The translations under genes and the position numbers were made by a program. A stretch of 64,000 nucleotides of DNA. It comes from Methyloversatilis thermotolerans. Its GTDB lineage: Bacteria; Pseudomonadota; Gammaproteobacteria; Burkholderiales; Rhodocyclaceae. The stretch lies in the NCBI RefSeq assembly GCF_000372885.1, contig NZ_KB889967.1, positions 3,113,430 to 3,177,429 on the forward strand, read 5' to 3'. Shown here piece by piece: positions 1 to 7,757 of this stretch; position 1 is the stretch's first letter; each line of letters begins with the position of its first letter. Under the pieces are notes generated by a model. The model saw only the letters and a program-made list of their open reading frames with translations, had not been told where the DNA came from and ran no database searches.

Positions 1-842
1 TCCCGTCCGAGCAGATCGTGCTGAAGGCGCGCCAGACCGAAGCCGGATCGCAGAAGCCGTTCGCGCCGGTGCCGGTGCAGGAGGCGGTGGCCGCCATCCT
101 CGAACACAGACCCGCCGTGGTGTTCGCGCCGCAGGTGGAAACCTCGGCCGGCATGCTGTTGCCGGACGACTACCTGAAGCAGATCGCCGCCGCGGTGCGC
201 GAGGTCGACGGCCTGTTCGTGGTGGACGCGATCGCCGCTGGCACGCTGTGGGTGGACATGGCCGCGCTCGGCATCGACATCGTGGTGAGCGCGCCGCAGA
301 AGGGCTGGAGCGGTTCGCCGTGCGCCGGCCTGGTCATGCTGGGCGAACGCGCCCGCGCGCGCATCGACGCAACGACCAGCACCAGCTACGCGGCCGATCT
401 GAAGAAGTGGCTGCAGATCATGGAAGCGTACGAGAGCGGCGGCCACGCCTATCACGCCACGCTGCCCACCGACGGCCTGGTCCAGTTGCACCAGGTCATG
501 CTGGAAACCGAGCGCTTCGGTTTCGACAAGGTGAAAGCCAACCAGATCGAAATGGGCCGCCGGATCCGCGCGCTGCTCGAAGCCCGCGGCTTCGCCAGCG
601 TGGCGGCGGAAGGCTTCCAGGCGCCGTGCGTGGTGGTGAGCTATACCAGCGACCCGGATATCCAGTCCGGCAGGAAGTTCGCCGCACAGGGCCTGCAGAT
701 CGCTGCCGGCGTGCCGCTGCAGTGCGACGAACCGGCCGATTTCCGCACCTTCCGCATCGGCCTGTTCGGCCTGGACAAGCTGCAGAACGTCGAGCGCACG
801 GTGGCCAGCTTCAAGGACGCGCTGGACCGCATCAGCGGCTGA
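1..842 (+). CDS. Class V aminotransferase (alanine/serine-glyoxylate type), 5' end outside window
   Basis: PLP-dependent fold-type I aminotransferase of class V. The reading frame is open from the first bases, so the true start lies upstream and only the last ~279 residues are visible. Seen: a DAIAA stretch that fits the cofactor-ring aspartate, followed about 25 residues later by SAPQKGWSG, whose lysine fits the Schiff-base lysine, then a normal C-terminal small domain. The family moves amino groups between alanine or serine and glyoxylate, which would suit a methylotroph serine cycle, but the substrate cannot be read from the sequence. The stop overlaps the convergent AraC gene by 11 bp. 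Confidence 0.8.
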   Translation, partial: PSEQIVLKARQTEAGSQKPFAPVPVQEAVAAILEHRPAVVFAPQVETSAGMLLPDDYLKQIAAAVREVDGLFVVDAIAAGTLWVDMAALGIDIVVSAPQKGWSGSPCAGLVMLGERARARIDATTSTSYAADLKKWLQIMEAYESGGHAYHATLPTDGLVQLHQVMLETERFGFDKVKANQIEMGRRIRALLEARGFASVAAEGFQAPCVVVSYTSDPDIQSGRKFAAQGLQIAAGVPLQCDEPADFRTFRIGLFGLDKLQNVERTVASFKDALDRISG

Positions 843-1614
843 CGCACTCGAGCGCGCCGGCCTTCGGCCAGCGGCCGGGCGAAACGCCGAAGCGCTGCGC
901 GAAGCGCCGCGTGAAGGCGCTCTGGTCGGCGAAACCGGTGGCGGCCGCGACATCGCTCAGCGCATGGCCGCCCTCGGCCATCAGCGTGAGCGCGGCATCC
1001 AGCCGAAGACGCGTGAGGTAGCGGTGCGGCGGACAGCCGAACGCTTCCGCGAACAGGTCGTGGAAGCGGCGGGGGCCATAGCCGAAACGGGCCGCCAGCG
1101 CCGGCAGCGTCGGCAGTTCGCCGACATGGGCGCGCAGCCAGGCATCGATGCGCGCGACCGGAAAGCGCCGTGCGTCGCCGGGCCGCGCATCCCGCGCCGG
1201 CGAGCCGTCCTGCAGCCGTTGTGCCAGATCGTCGGCGAAACGCGCGGCCAGCATCCAGTGCGCAGGTCGCGACACCCGCCGGCCCTGCACACCCAGCAAG
1301 GGGCGGACCCGGGTACGCAGGCGCTCGTCGATCACGAAGCCTGCGGTGCGCTCGAACAGTGCGGCGGGCAGCGCGACGGAATCCGCCGGCAGGTCGACCA
1401 CGAGCTGCCGGTTCTCGCCCAGGCCGCGGTAATCGTGACGGGTGCCGGCCGGAATGAGCAGGCCGGCGCCCGCATCCACCCGGTGCAGATGGCCCTCGAC
1501 CTCGAGTTCGGTCCCGCCTTCGCCACCCAGCACGACCTGATGGAAGTCATGCGCATGCCCGGCCGGTTCGGCCTCGTAACAGCGGGTATCGACGTTGGGA
1601 TCGGCGGTATGCAT
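832..1614 (-). CDS. AraC-family transcriptional regulator with N-terminal cupin
   Basis: About 260 residues. The N-terminal half is a cupin-like sensor (HDFHQVVLGG, then a glycine-rich beta region with LIPAGTRHDYRG). The C-terminal ~100 residues hold two helix-turn-helix units of the AraC type, ending in the usual FADQSAFTRRFAQRFGVSPG signature. The ATG at 1614 is preferred because the earlier in-frame start at 1710 would lie inside the upstream permease gene and encodes a non-family, arginine-rich leader; no strong ribosome site is visible. It follows the EamA permease by 31 bp on the same strand, so it probably controls or is co-transcribed with that exporter. Ligand unknown. Confidence 0.85.
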   Translation of the reverse strand: MHTADPNVDTRCYEAEPAGHAHDFHQVVLGGEGGTELEVEGHLHRVDAGAGLLIPAGTRHDYRGLGENRQLVVDLPADSVALPAALFERTAGFVIDERLRTRVRPLLGVQGRRVSRPAHWMLAARFADDLAQRLQDGSPARDARPGDARRFPVARIDAWLRAHVGELPTLPALAARFGYGPRRFHDLFAEAFGCPPHRYLTRLRLDAALTLMAEGGHALSDVAAATGFADQSAFTRRFAQRFGVSPGRWPKAGALECVSR

Positions 1615-1645
1615 GGCGGTGCGGCTGACGATGTTGGCCGTATGC

Positions 1646-2506
1646 TCAGCGACGCCGGCACAGTAGCACGCCGACCAGCGTGAGCGCGAAGCCCGCCATC
1701 TGCACCGCATCCAGGCTTTCGCCGAACAGCAGGGCGGCCTGCAGCGCCGCCAGCGGGGGGGCCAGCAGCACCAGCACGGTCACCCGCGCGGCCGACCCGC
1801 GGCGCACCATCCACACCAGCAGGGTGCTGCCCACCGCCGACAGGCCGAACACCGCCCAGGCGAGCGCGCCCCACAGCGCGATGCCGGGCACCCACAGGGA
1901 TTCGCCCAGCAGCGCGGCCGCCAGCGCGCACACCAGGGCACCGCCCGCGTTCTGTACCGACGACGCCGCGAACAGATCGGCCGCTGCGAGAGATGTCTTC
2001 TGGATCAGCGTGCCCGCGGTGATGGCCGACACCGACAGCAGCGCCACCGCCACCACCAGCGGCGACAGCGCCTGCGGCCCCGCCGCGGCCAGACGCGGCG
2101 CCAGTACCAGTGCGACACCGGCCACGCCGGCCAGCACGCCGGGCCAGAAACGCGGCGCCACGCGCTCGCCGAACAGCCGGCGTGCCGCCAGCGCGGTCAG
2201 CACCGGCTGCAGCGTGGCGAGCAGCGCCATCACCGCAGGCGACAATCCATGGGCGACCGCCCAGTAGCCGCCACCCATGTACGCGCCCTGCAGCAGCGCG
2301 CCCGCCAGCAGATGCAGCGGCCACTGTGCGCGCGCCGGCCACGGCGCGCCGGTGGCGCGCGCGATCGCGGCAAACAGCGCGGTGGTGGCGACGAAGCGGG
2401 CCAGCAGGAAAAGGTTGGGATCGGCGACGCCATCTATGGCCCGCGCGACGACAAAGCCGGTGGACCAGACGAGCACGAACAGCGCCGGAGCGAGCATGGA
2501 CAGCAT
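1646..2506 (-). CDS. EamA/DMT-family permease
   Basis: Inner-membrane drug/metabolite transporter of 286 residues with about ten hydrophobic helices in two EamA repeats. It starts MLSMLAPALFVLVWSTGFVV, a typical first helix of the family, which places the start at the ATG at 2506 rather than further upstream where the frame stays open but is charged and non-family. Each repeat shows the usual Q/E-containing ends (FGERVAPRFW, FGESLDAVQM). Substrate unknown; members export amino acids or metabolites. It heads a two-gene unit with the AraC regulator downstream. Confidence 0.85.
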   Translation of the reverse strand: MLSMLAPALFVLVWSTGFVVARAIDGVADPNLFLLARFVATTALFAAIARATGAPWPARAQWPLHLLAGALLQGAYMGGGYWAVAHGLSPAVMALLATLQPVLTALAARRLFGERVAPRFWPGVLAGVAGVALVLAPRLAAAGPQALSPLVVAVALLSVSAITAGTLIQKTSLAAADLFAASSVQNAGGALVCALAAALLGESLWVPGIALWGALAWAVFGLSAVGSTLLVWMVRRGSAARVTVLVLLAPPLAALQAALLFGESLDAVQMAGFALTLVGVLLCRRR

Positions 2507-2835
2507 GACGGACAGGTCGCGACAGACAAGGCGCGCAGTCTGCCGGGTCCGCCGCGCGGCTGTCTTGTCGAAAACTGCAATCGCCGGAAACTGTGCTCCC
2601 GAGTCGATGATGTCAGGGCGCCCTGCGATCGATCCGGCATGCGGCACGACCGACGGCCGGCTCTGCGCCGGCGAGACAGCGTGGCCGAGGACATGGATCG
2701 CATCGTGCACCGCGATCGCCCCTTGCGCGAGGAGCGGGACGATGTGGGGCCTGTGCATGCGGACGGGAGCGCCACCCGCGCCGCCGGCCGCGATGCCTCT
2801 TATCATCGCGGCTTCGCACCTCACGGAGGCCCGAT
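2507..2835. other. Intergenic region between divergent genes
   Basis: About 330 bp between the leftward EamA permease and the rightward SnoaL-like gene. Long frames are open on both strands, but none resembles a known protein, as expected for high-GC DNA. It must hold both promoters. The only clear signal is the GGAGG ribosome site at 2825-2829 for the rightward gene. Confidence 0.5.
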
Positions 2836-3288
2836 GTGAAGACTTTCCTGCCGAGCGCGGTGGCACTGGCCGGCGCATTGCTGAGCATGTCGATCATGGC
2901 GGACACGCGTTCGCCCAGGGACATCGCGGTCGCTTTCTTCGACCTGGCTTTCGTGCAGCGCAAGCCGGTGGAGGCGGCAAAGAAGTACATTTCGCCCGAG
3001 CGCTACATCCAGCACAGTCCGGGCGCGGGCGACGGCCGCGAGGAATTCATCGACGGCGTCGCGCACTACATATCGATCTCGAAATACCGTTGCGACATCA
3101 AGCGCGTGATTGCCGAAGGCGATCTGGTGGCGATCCACAGCCACTGCCGTAACGACCCGGACGATCCTAAGGACCGCGGCTCGGCGCTGGTGGACATCTT
3201 CCGCGTCGAGAACGGCTGGCTGGTCGAGCACTGGGACGTAGACCAGCCGGTGCCGGCGAAGTCGCACAACGACAACACCATGTTCTGA
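2836..3288 (+). CDS. Secreted SnoaL-like (NTF2 fold) protein
   Basis: 150 residues. The N-terminus is a signal peptide (MKTFLPSAVALAGALLSMS...ADT), followed by a SnoaL-like domain of the type named 'predicted aldol-condensation-catalysing' (COG4922), recognised from ERYIQHSPGAGDGREEFI and the C-terminal LVEHWDVDQPVP. The start is GTG at 2836: GGAGG at 2825-2829 sits 6 bp before it, whereas the ATG two bases earlier runs straight into a TGA. The biochemical role of this family is not established. It is convergent with the acetamidase gene. Confidence 0.8.
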   Translation: MKTFLPSAVALAGALLSMSIMADTRSPRDIAVAFFDLAFVQRKPVEAAKKYISPERYIQHSPGAGDGREEFIDGVAHYISISKYRCDIKRVIAEGDLVAIHSHCRNDPDDPKDRGSALVDIFRVENGWLVEHWDVDQPVPAKSHNDNTMF

Positions 3289-3337
3289 GCCGCTCCCACA
3301 ACAGCTCGGCCGGACCGGCATCGGAGCCGGGGTTTGG

Positions 3338-3360
3338 TGGGAGCGGGCTTGCCCGCGATT
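3338..3360. repeat. REP-like extragenic palindrome
   Basis: GGGAGCGGGCTTGCCCGCGATT, an imperfect hairpin (GCGGGC/GCCCGC) between two convergent genes. It is preceded at 3323-3339 by GGAGCCGGGGTTTGGTG, which recurs with one change at 32008-32024 beside further copies of the palindrome. This matches the general form of dispersed REP elements in proteobacteria. Confidence 0.6.
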
Positions 3361-3390
3361 ACAGCCTCGAACGGAGCCTCGGCCGGGTTG

Positions 3391-4881
3391 CTACAGGCTG
3401 CCGCCGGAGAACAGGGCCTTCTTGATCACGGCATGCACGCCCCAGTTGCCGTCGACCACCTGGGTGACCGCGAAGTCCACGCCGACCGACAGCAAGGAAA
3501 TGGCTTCATCCTCGGTCAGGCCCTGGGTGTCCATCAGGAAGGCGCGGCTCTTGCGGAAAGCATCGCGCAGCGCGAGATCCACCGAAGATTTCGAGTAGAT
3601 GTCGCTCTGTGCCTTCTCGCCCAGCTCGGCCAGATAGTTGGCGAAACTGAAGCCGTGGATCACCCATTCGTCCTGCGTTTCCAGCAGCGGGTACTGCAGC
3701 CTGGCGAGCGAGGTGCCGGCGAGGTCGGCCTTCTTGTGCAGGATGAACTGGAAGGTGCCGGTGAGCGAACATTCGATGGCCGTACCGCACAGTTCCGAAT
3801 CGCCCTGGGCGGCATGCGGATCGCCCACCGAGAACAGCGCGCCCTTCACCGCGACCGGGTAGTACATGGTGGCGCCCTTGCCGATGCGCCAGTTGTCGAT
3901 ATTGCCGCCGGTATAGCTGGGCGGAATCGAGTCCACCATGTCCGCTTCCTTCGGCGCCACGCCCGCCACGCCGAAATGCGGGCGCACCGGCACGCGGATG
4001 TTCTTCAGTACGCCATGGTTTTCCTTCACCGTGCTGTGATCGACCACGACGCCGGGATAGTCGATGGTCTTGTGCACCACGCCGAAGGGGTCGGTCTGCG
4101 GCATCCACTGGAAGTTGTACACCGCCTGCGCCCAGTTCTTGTCGATCTGCGCGTCGATCTCGTAAATGGTGATGACCTCGCGCTCCTTCGGTTCGGTGAT
4201 GAGGTCCTTGTAGTGGAAACCCCACCACGCCGCCGCATTCACGCCGAAGCTCTTGCCCTTGTACTGCGGATTGGCGCTCGGACGCGGCGTGACATCGACG
4301 ATGCGCACCTCGAGCACATCGCCTTCCTCCGCCCCCTTCACATAGACCGGGCCGGTGCAGATGTGCACGCCCAGGCCTTCGCCCGCACCGCGGCCGAACA
4401 GGCTGGCATCCATCGGCCCGGCACCACGACGGTTCACGCCCTTTTTCTTCTTGTCCCAGTGGAACACGCTCTCGGCGCCCGGATCGCCCTTGATCATGCG
4501 ATCGAAGTCGTCGCCGGCATGGTGGGTGAGCGTTTCTATCGTGACGAAGTCACCGGAATTGATCTCGACCTGCGGCTTCAGCGATTTCGAGAAATAGCCC
4601 CAGTGCACCGTGTCGGCGCTCGCCGGGATGAAGTAATGACTGCGCTTCTGCAGCGTGCCATCCGCCGCCCGCGCCACCGAACTGCCCACCAGTCCGGCAC
4701 TGAGCGTGCCAAGCCCCGCCGCCGCCGCAAGTGAGCCCTTCAACAACCCGCGCCGCGCCGGATCCCGGGGTGCCGGGTCGTCGAGGTGCGGGTCTCCGTT
4801 GCCATCGACCTGTACGGTCAGACGGCCCTTGGCGTCACAGAAACTGCAGTGCTGATGTGCGGGATGGGTACAACCAGCCAT
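3391..4881 (-). CDS. Acetamidase/formamidase family protein with Tat signal
   Basis: 496 residues, FmdA/AmdA family, whose members hydrolyse formamide or short amides to acid plus ammonia. Family marks are the HHAGDDFDRM region, GDPHAAQGDSELCGTAIE and the following beta-rich core. Unusually, a long N-terminal extension carries a twin-arginine signal (ARRGLLKGSLAAAAGL, about residues 42-57), so the enzyme should be folded and exported to the periplasm; most relatives are cytoplasmic and about 80 residues shorter. The first 15 residues contain a Cys/His cluster (C4, H6, H9, H11, C12, C15). AGGAG about 9 bp before the ATG supports the start. It stands alone and is convergent with the SnoaL-like gene. 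Substrate not provable here. Confidence 0.85.
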   Translation of the reverse strand: MAGCTHPAHQHCSFCDAKGRLTVQVDGNGDPHLDDPAPRDPARRGLLKGSLAAAAGLGTLSAGLVGSSVARAADGTLQKRSHYFIPASADTVHWGYFSKSLKPQVEINSGDFVTIETLTHHAGDDFDRMIKGDPGAESVFHWDKKKKGVNRRGAGPMDASLFGRGAGEGLGVHICTGPVYVKGAEEGDVLEVRIVDVTPRPSANPQYKGKSFGVNAAAWWGFHYKDLITEPKEREVITIYEIDAQIDKNWAQAVYNFQWMPQTDPFGVVHKTIDYPGVVVDHSTVKENHGVLKNIRVPVRPHFGVAGVAPKEADMVDSIPPSYTGGNIDNWRIGKGATMYYPVAVKGALFSVGDPHAAQGDSELCGTAIECSLTGTFQFILHKKADLAGTSLARLQYPLLETQDEWVIHGFSFANYLAELGEKAQSDIYSKSSVDLALRDAFRKSRAFLMDTQGLTEDEAISLLSVGVDFAVTQVVDGNWGVHAVIKKALFSGGSL

Positions 4882-5083
4882 GTGATGCGCTCCTATCGTG
4901 GATTGGATGGGACGGAAGGGGTGCCCACCCCGCGCAGCATTCGTGCCAGTTGAAAAGTCCTTTCAGATCAATGGTTCGCAGACAAGGAGCGTGCCCCTTG
5001 AAGGTGCGGGCGCACTGCGGCGGCGCGAAGCACGGCCGGTTGGCGCGCCATGCCCTGGCCCTGGACGCACGGCTCGAGGCCGG

Positions 5084-5422
5084 TCAGACCTTCTTCACGA
5101 ATTCCGACTTGAGCTGCATGGAACCGAAGCCGTCGATGCGGCAATCGATGTCATGGTCGCCCTCGACCAGGCGGATGTTCTTCACCTTGGTACCCACCTT
5201 CAGTACCGACGAACTGCCCTTCACCTTCAGATCCTTGATCAGCGTGACGGTGTCGCCGTCCTGCAGCACATTGCCATGTGCGTCCTTCCACACGCGCTGT
5301 TCGTCGCCAGCGGCGGTCGCGTCCGGATGCCATTCGTGGCCGCATTCAGGACAGACGAGCTGGGCGCCATCGTGGTAAGTGAATCCGGAATTGCATTGCG
5401 GGCAGGGGGGAAGGGTGCTCAC
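5084..5422 (-). CDS. yjdM: Zinc-ribbon protein YjdM (PhnA-like)
   Basis: 112 residues. An N-terminal zinc ribbon (CPQC...CPEC, residues 7-28) is followed by the PhnA/YjdM domain with the characteristic [17 protein letters not shown] stretch and a C-terminal ...LKSEFVKKV. The name 'alkylphosphonate utilisation protein' is historical; the function is uncertain. Length and domain order are normal. It lies on the same strand as the toxin-antitoxin pair but is separated from it by about 70 bp. Confidence 0.85.
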   Translation of the reverse strand: MSTLPPCPQCNSGFTYHDGAQLVCPECGHEWHPDATAAGDEQRVWKDAHGNVLQDGDTVTLIKDLKVKGSSSVLKVGTKVKNIRLVEGDHDIDCRIDGFGSMQLKSEFVKKV

Positions 5423-5491
5423 GAGTGTCCTCGGGGAAAAAAGGGATGGAAAGGTTGGAAGAGGAGGCCGCCGTGTAGCGCTGGCCGGCGA

Positions 5492-5893
5492 TCACGTTGC
5501 GAGCAGTTCCATGCCTGCCCGCTGCGCGCCGCGATCGAAGCTCACGATGCGCTCGCAACCGGCGGCGCGTGCGCTCGCCACGATGAGCGCGTCCGGGAAG
5601 TCGATGGACGGTTCCGCCTCGATCGCGGCCAGCGCCTGGTTCACGGTGGCGCGCTGATCGATCTGCAACTGGCGCGAATCGAGCAGATCGCGCACCAGCT
5701 CGCAGATTTCACGCTTCGACGCCTTGTACAGGCGCTGCATCACCCAGCAGGTTTCGACCAGCACAACGAGCGATACGAAGGCTGGCGACGTTTCGCTCAC
5801 TTCCTGTTCGATCAGACGGGTGGCGAGCGCGGATTGCTGAGCGTCGTCCTGCGCCAGGTAGCGCACCAGTACGCAGGTGGCGAGCGCGATCAT
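5492..5893 (-). CDS. PIN-domain (VapC-like) toxin with altered active site
   Basis: 133 residues with PIN-domain layout: E47 in VLVETCW, D98 and D101 in SIDFPDALI, and D120 in SFDRGA. PIN toxins are Mg-dependent RNases needing about four acidic residues. Here the N-terminal motif, normally a D-T-N triplet, reads A5-T6-C7, so the first aspartate and the asparagine are missing. The codon is GCC, one base from a GAC aspartate codon. The ATG overlaps the antitoxin stop (ATGA). The protein may therefore be inactive, or this could be a sequence error; the frame is otherwise intact. Confidence 0.8.
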   Translation of the reverse strand: MIALATCVLVRYLAQDDAQQSALATRLIEQEVSETSPAFVSLVVLVETCWVMQRLYKASKREICELVRDLLDSRQLQIDQRATVNQALAAIEAEPSIDFPDALIVASARAAGCERIVSFDRGAQRAGMELLAT

Positions 5894-6138
5894 TTTTCGC
5901 CAACGCCCGCTGCAGCATCGGCGATGGCCGCATTCATGTCGTCGATCGATATCGGCACATCTGTGCGGCCGGCGAAGCGACCTTTCAGATTGCGAATGTC
6001 ATTGCGCAGCGGAACGATCCGGAAGCCTGCACCATCGGCGACGAAATCCACCTTGTCGCCAGTCTGCAGACCGAGCGCGGTACGAACAGCCAGCGGCACA
6101 GTGATCTGGCCCTTGCTCGTCAGTGTCGATGTGGTCAC
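5890..6138 (-). CDS. AbrB/MazE-family antitoxin
   Basis: 82 residues. The N-terminal swapped-hairpin AbrB domain is recognised from STLTSKGQITVPLAVRTALG and GDKVDFV; the acidic C-terminal tail would wrap the toxin. The start is a GTG at 6138, supported by GGAGG (complement of 6144-6148) 5 bp upstream; a longer open frame to 6297 is unlike the family. It overlaps the PIN toxin by 4 bp, the usual translational coupling of antitoxin then toxin. An inverted repeat just upstream is a probable autoregulatory operator. Confidence 0.8.
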   Translation of the reverse strand: MTTSTLTSKGQITVPLAVRTALGLQTGDKVDFVADGAGFRIVPLRNDIRNLKGRFAGRTDVPISIDDMNAAIADAAAGVGEK

Positions 6139-6151
6139 CCCGGCCTCCGGT

Positions 6152-6172
6152 TTCCTTACTTGAGGTAAGGAA
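6152..6172. promoter_or_regulatory. Inverted repeat upstream of antitoxin, likely operator
   Basis: TTCCTTAC - 5 nt - GTAAGGAA, a perfect 8-bp inverted repeat beginning 14 bp upstream of the antitoxin GTG and just outside its ribosome site. AbrB/MazE antitoxins commonly bind such sites to repress their own operon. The operator role is inferred from position. Confidence 0.5.
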
Positions 6173-6196
6173 TCATAGGCGAAGAGGAAGCGTCGA

Positions 6197-6445
6197 TCAA
6201 AGGCAGAATGCCCAGCGGCGGAACTGCACACCGCGGGGTGAGCGGACCCGGTAGCCGACGGCGAGGATGGCATCGGGGTCGTAGCGCTGCATCCCATTCC
6301 GCTTTCCGTCGGCCGCAGTTGTCAAGGATTCCTTGACAGTTGCTGCGGGGTCCAACTCTCCGTCCTGGCTCAGAATGCACTGAAACCTGTCGAGCGAATC
6401 GACACATGCGAAGTTCGTGTTTAAAAGTCCGCTGAAAATCGACAC
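6197..6445 (-). pseudogene. RhuM-family remnant
   Basis: A short frame whose second half (SQDGELDPAATVKESLTT, then YDPDAILAVGYRVRSPRG) closely resembles the middle of RhuM-family proteins, which occur in genomic and pathogenicity islands and are of unknown function. The usual N-terminal region is missing and the protein stops just after FRRWA, where relatives continue for some 200 residues. It is therefore a decayed fragment lying between the toxin-antitoxin pair and fic. Confidence 0.7.
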
Positions 6446-6484
6446 GTTTTCCGGACGTGTCGATCGCGTCGACGCGTCCCGCGC

Positions 6485-7561
6485 TCAACTGGCCAGTTCG
6501 TTGAACAGGGCTTCGTTGATGTAGTACTTCTCACGGCCATGCTTCTGCTCGCGCAGGATGCCCAGCCCGGCAAGCGTCTGCAGGTAAGTCGAGGCGGTCT
6601 GCCGCTTGGCGATGCTTGCGTCGACGACGAACTGGATCTTGGTGTACGGGTGCCGGAAAATGACCTCGATCAGATCCTTGCTGTAGATCGCCGGCGCTTC
6701 GGTCTGCACCCGTGCGCGCACGCTTTCCATCAGGGCACGGATCCGCTGCACCTGGTCATGGGTCTGCTGCGCCGTCGATTCGATGGCGCGCAGCATGAAC
6801 AGAATCCAGTTCTCCCAGTCCTGCGACTCGGTGACGCGGCGCAAACCTTCGTAGTAGGCAGCGCGGTTGGCGATGATGTAGCGCGACAGGAACAGGACCG
6901 GGATGTCGAGCAGCCCCTTCTCGACCAGATAGAGCAGGTTGATGATGCGCCCGGTACGGCCATTGCCATCCGGAAACGGATGGATGGCCTCGAACTGGTA
7001 ATGCATCACCGCCATCTTCACCAGCGGATCGATGCCGTCCTCGGCATGGATGAACTGTTCGAGATTGCCCAGCTTGTCGCGGATGACGGCCTCGCCGACC
7101 GGCGGGGTATAGATCACCTGGCCGGCGTCGTTCTTCAGCGCAGTACCCGGAATCGCCCGGATGTCCAGTTCCGTCTGCTTGATCAAGCGGACGATTTCGA
7201 TGAACAGATTGGTCGTCAGCGGCCGTGCCTTCAGCGCCTGAAAGCCGTGATAAAGCGCTTCGCGGTAGCGCAGCACTTCCTTCGTGTGCGGATCGCTCTT
7301 GCCTTCGGGATCGGCATCGGCCCGATACAGCTCATCGTTGGTGGTGACGATGTTCTCGATCTCGGACGAAAGACGGGCTTCCTGCAACGCAATGCTGCTG
7401 ATCAGCATGCCTTGGTTCGGGATCTGTGCCGCCAGACCGCGCAGGTTGGCCAGCACACGATTTGCGCTGATCGCCTGCTTCAGTACTGCCTTGGTTTCCA
7501 GTTCGACCGACGGCGGAAGGAGGGGTAGATCGTTGTAGGGCTGCGCGCGATCGAACGGCAT
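6485..7561 (-). CDS. fic: Fic-family AMP-transferase with self-inhibitory motif and C-terminal winged helix
   Basis: 358 residues. Fic enzymes attach AMP (or related groups) to target proteins. The catalytic motif HPFPDGNGRTGR is at residues 194-205 and complete. An N-terminal inhibitory helix with SxxxEN (residues 65-70) marks class II, in which the glutamate blocks ATP until relieved. The C-terminal ~65 residues look like a winged helix (ASIAKRQTASTYLQTLAGLG), suggesting DNA binding. The ATG at 7561 follows a low-GC promoter region with two matching palindromes, so autoregulation is plausible. It lies between a RhuM remnant and hsdR, in a defence island. The target protein is unknown. Confidence 0.9.
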   Translation of the reverse strand: MPFDRAQPYNDLPLLPPSVELETKAVLKQAISANRVLANLRGLAAQIPNQGMLISSIALQEARLSSEIENIVTTNDELYRADADPEGKSDPHTKEVLRYREALYHGFQALKARPLTTNLFIEIVRLIKQTELDIRAIPGTALKNDAGQVIYTPPVGEAVIRDKLGNLEQFIHAEDGIDPLVKMAVMHYQFEAIHPFPDGNGRTGRIINLLYLVEKGLLDIPVLFLSRYIIANRAAYYEGLRRVTESQDWENWILFMLRAIESTAQQTHDQVQRIRALMESVRARVQTEAPAIYSKDLIEVIFRHPYTKIQFVVDASIAKRQTASTYLQTLAGLGILREQKHGREKYYINEALFNELAS

Positions 7562-7583
7562 TCAGTGACTCTTGTGTGAGGAC

Positions 7584-7612
7584 ATGTCTAAAAATAGATA
7601 CTTTTTAGACAT
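7584..7612. promoter_or_regulatory. Palindrome A upstream of fic
   Basis: ATGTCTAAAAA - 7 nt - TTTTTAGACAT: a perfect 11-bp inverted repeat beginning 22 bp upstream of the fic start. Its arm matches that of the second palindrome at 8 of 10 aligned positions (TGTnTAnAAA), and both have 7-nt spacers. Confidence 0.6.
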
Positions 7613-7625
7613 ATTGCGAGTGATC

Positions 7626-7652
7626 TGTATAGAAATCGCTGTTTTCTATACA
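7626..7652. promoter_or_regulatory. Palindrome B upstream of fic
   Basis: TGTATAGAAA - 7 nt - TTTCTATACA: a perfect 10-bp inverted repeat centred 41 bp (about four helical turns) from palindrome A. Same spacer length and related arms suggest two sites for one dimeric protein. The rest of the 7562-7757 gap shows nothing else recognisable. Confidence 0.6.
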
Positions 7653-7757
7653 TGTGCATCGGTCGCAATGGCTGCAAATACGGAGAGGGTCTATTTCAGC
7701 TAGCGAGCCGATTCGACGTACGAAATCGACCAGCCCCCGCATTCATGGATCAACGTC

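Noticed and set aside
1646-2878. Long N-terminal extension of the EamA permease (410 codons)
   Set aside because: The extra residues are charged and Arg-rich with no family likeness; first helix begins at 2506.
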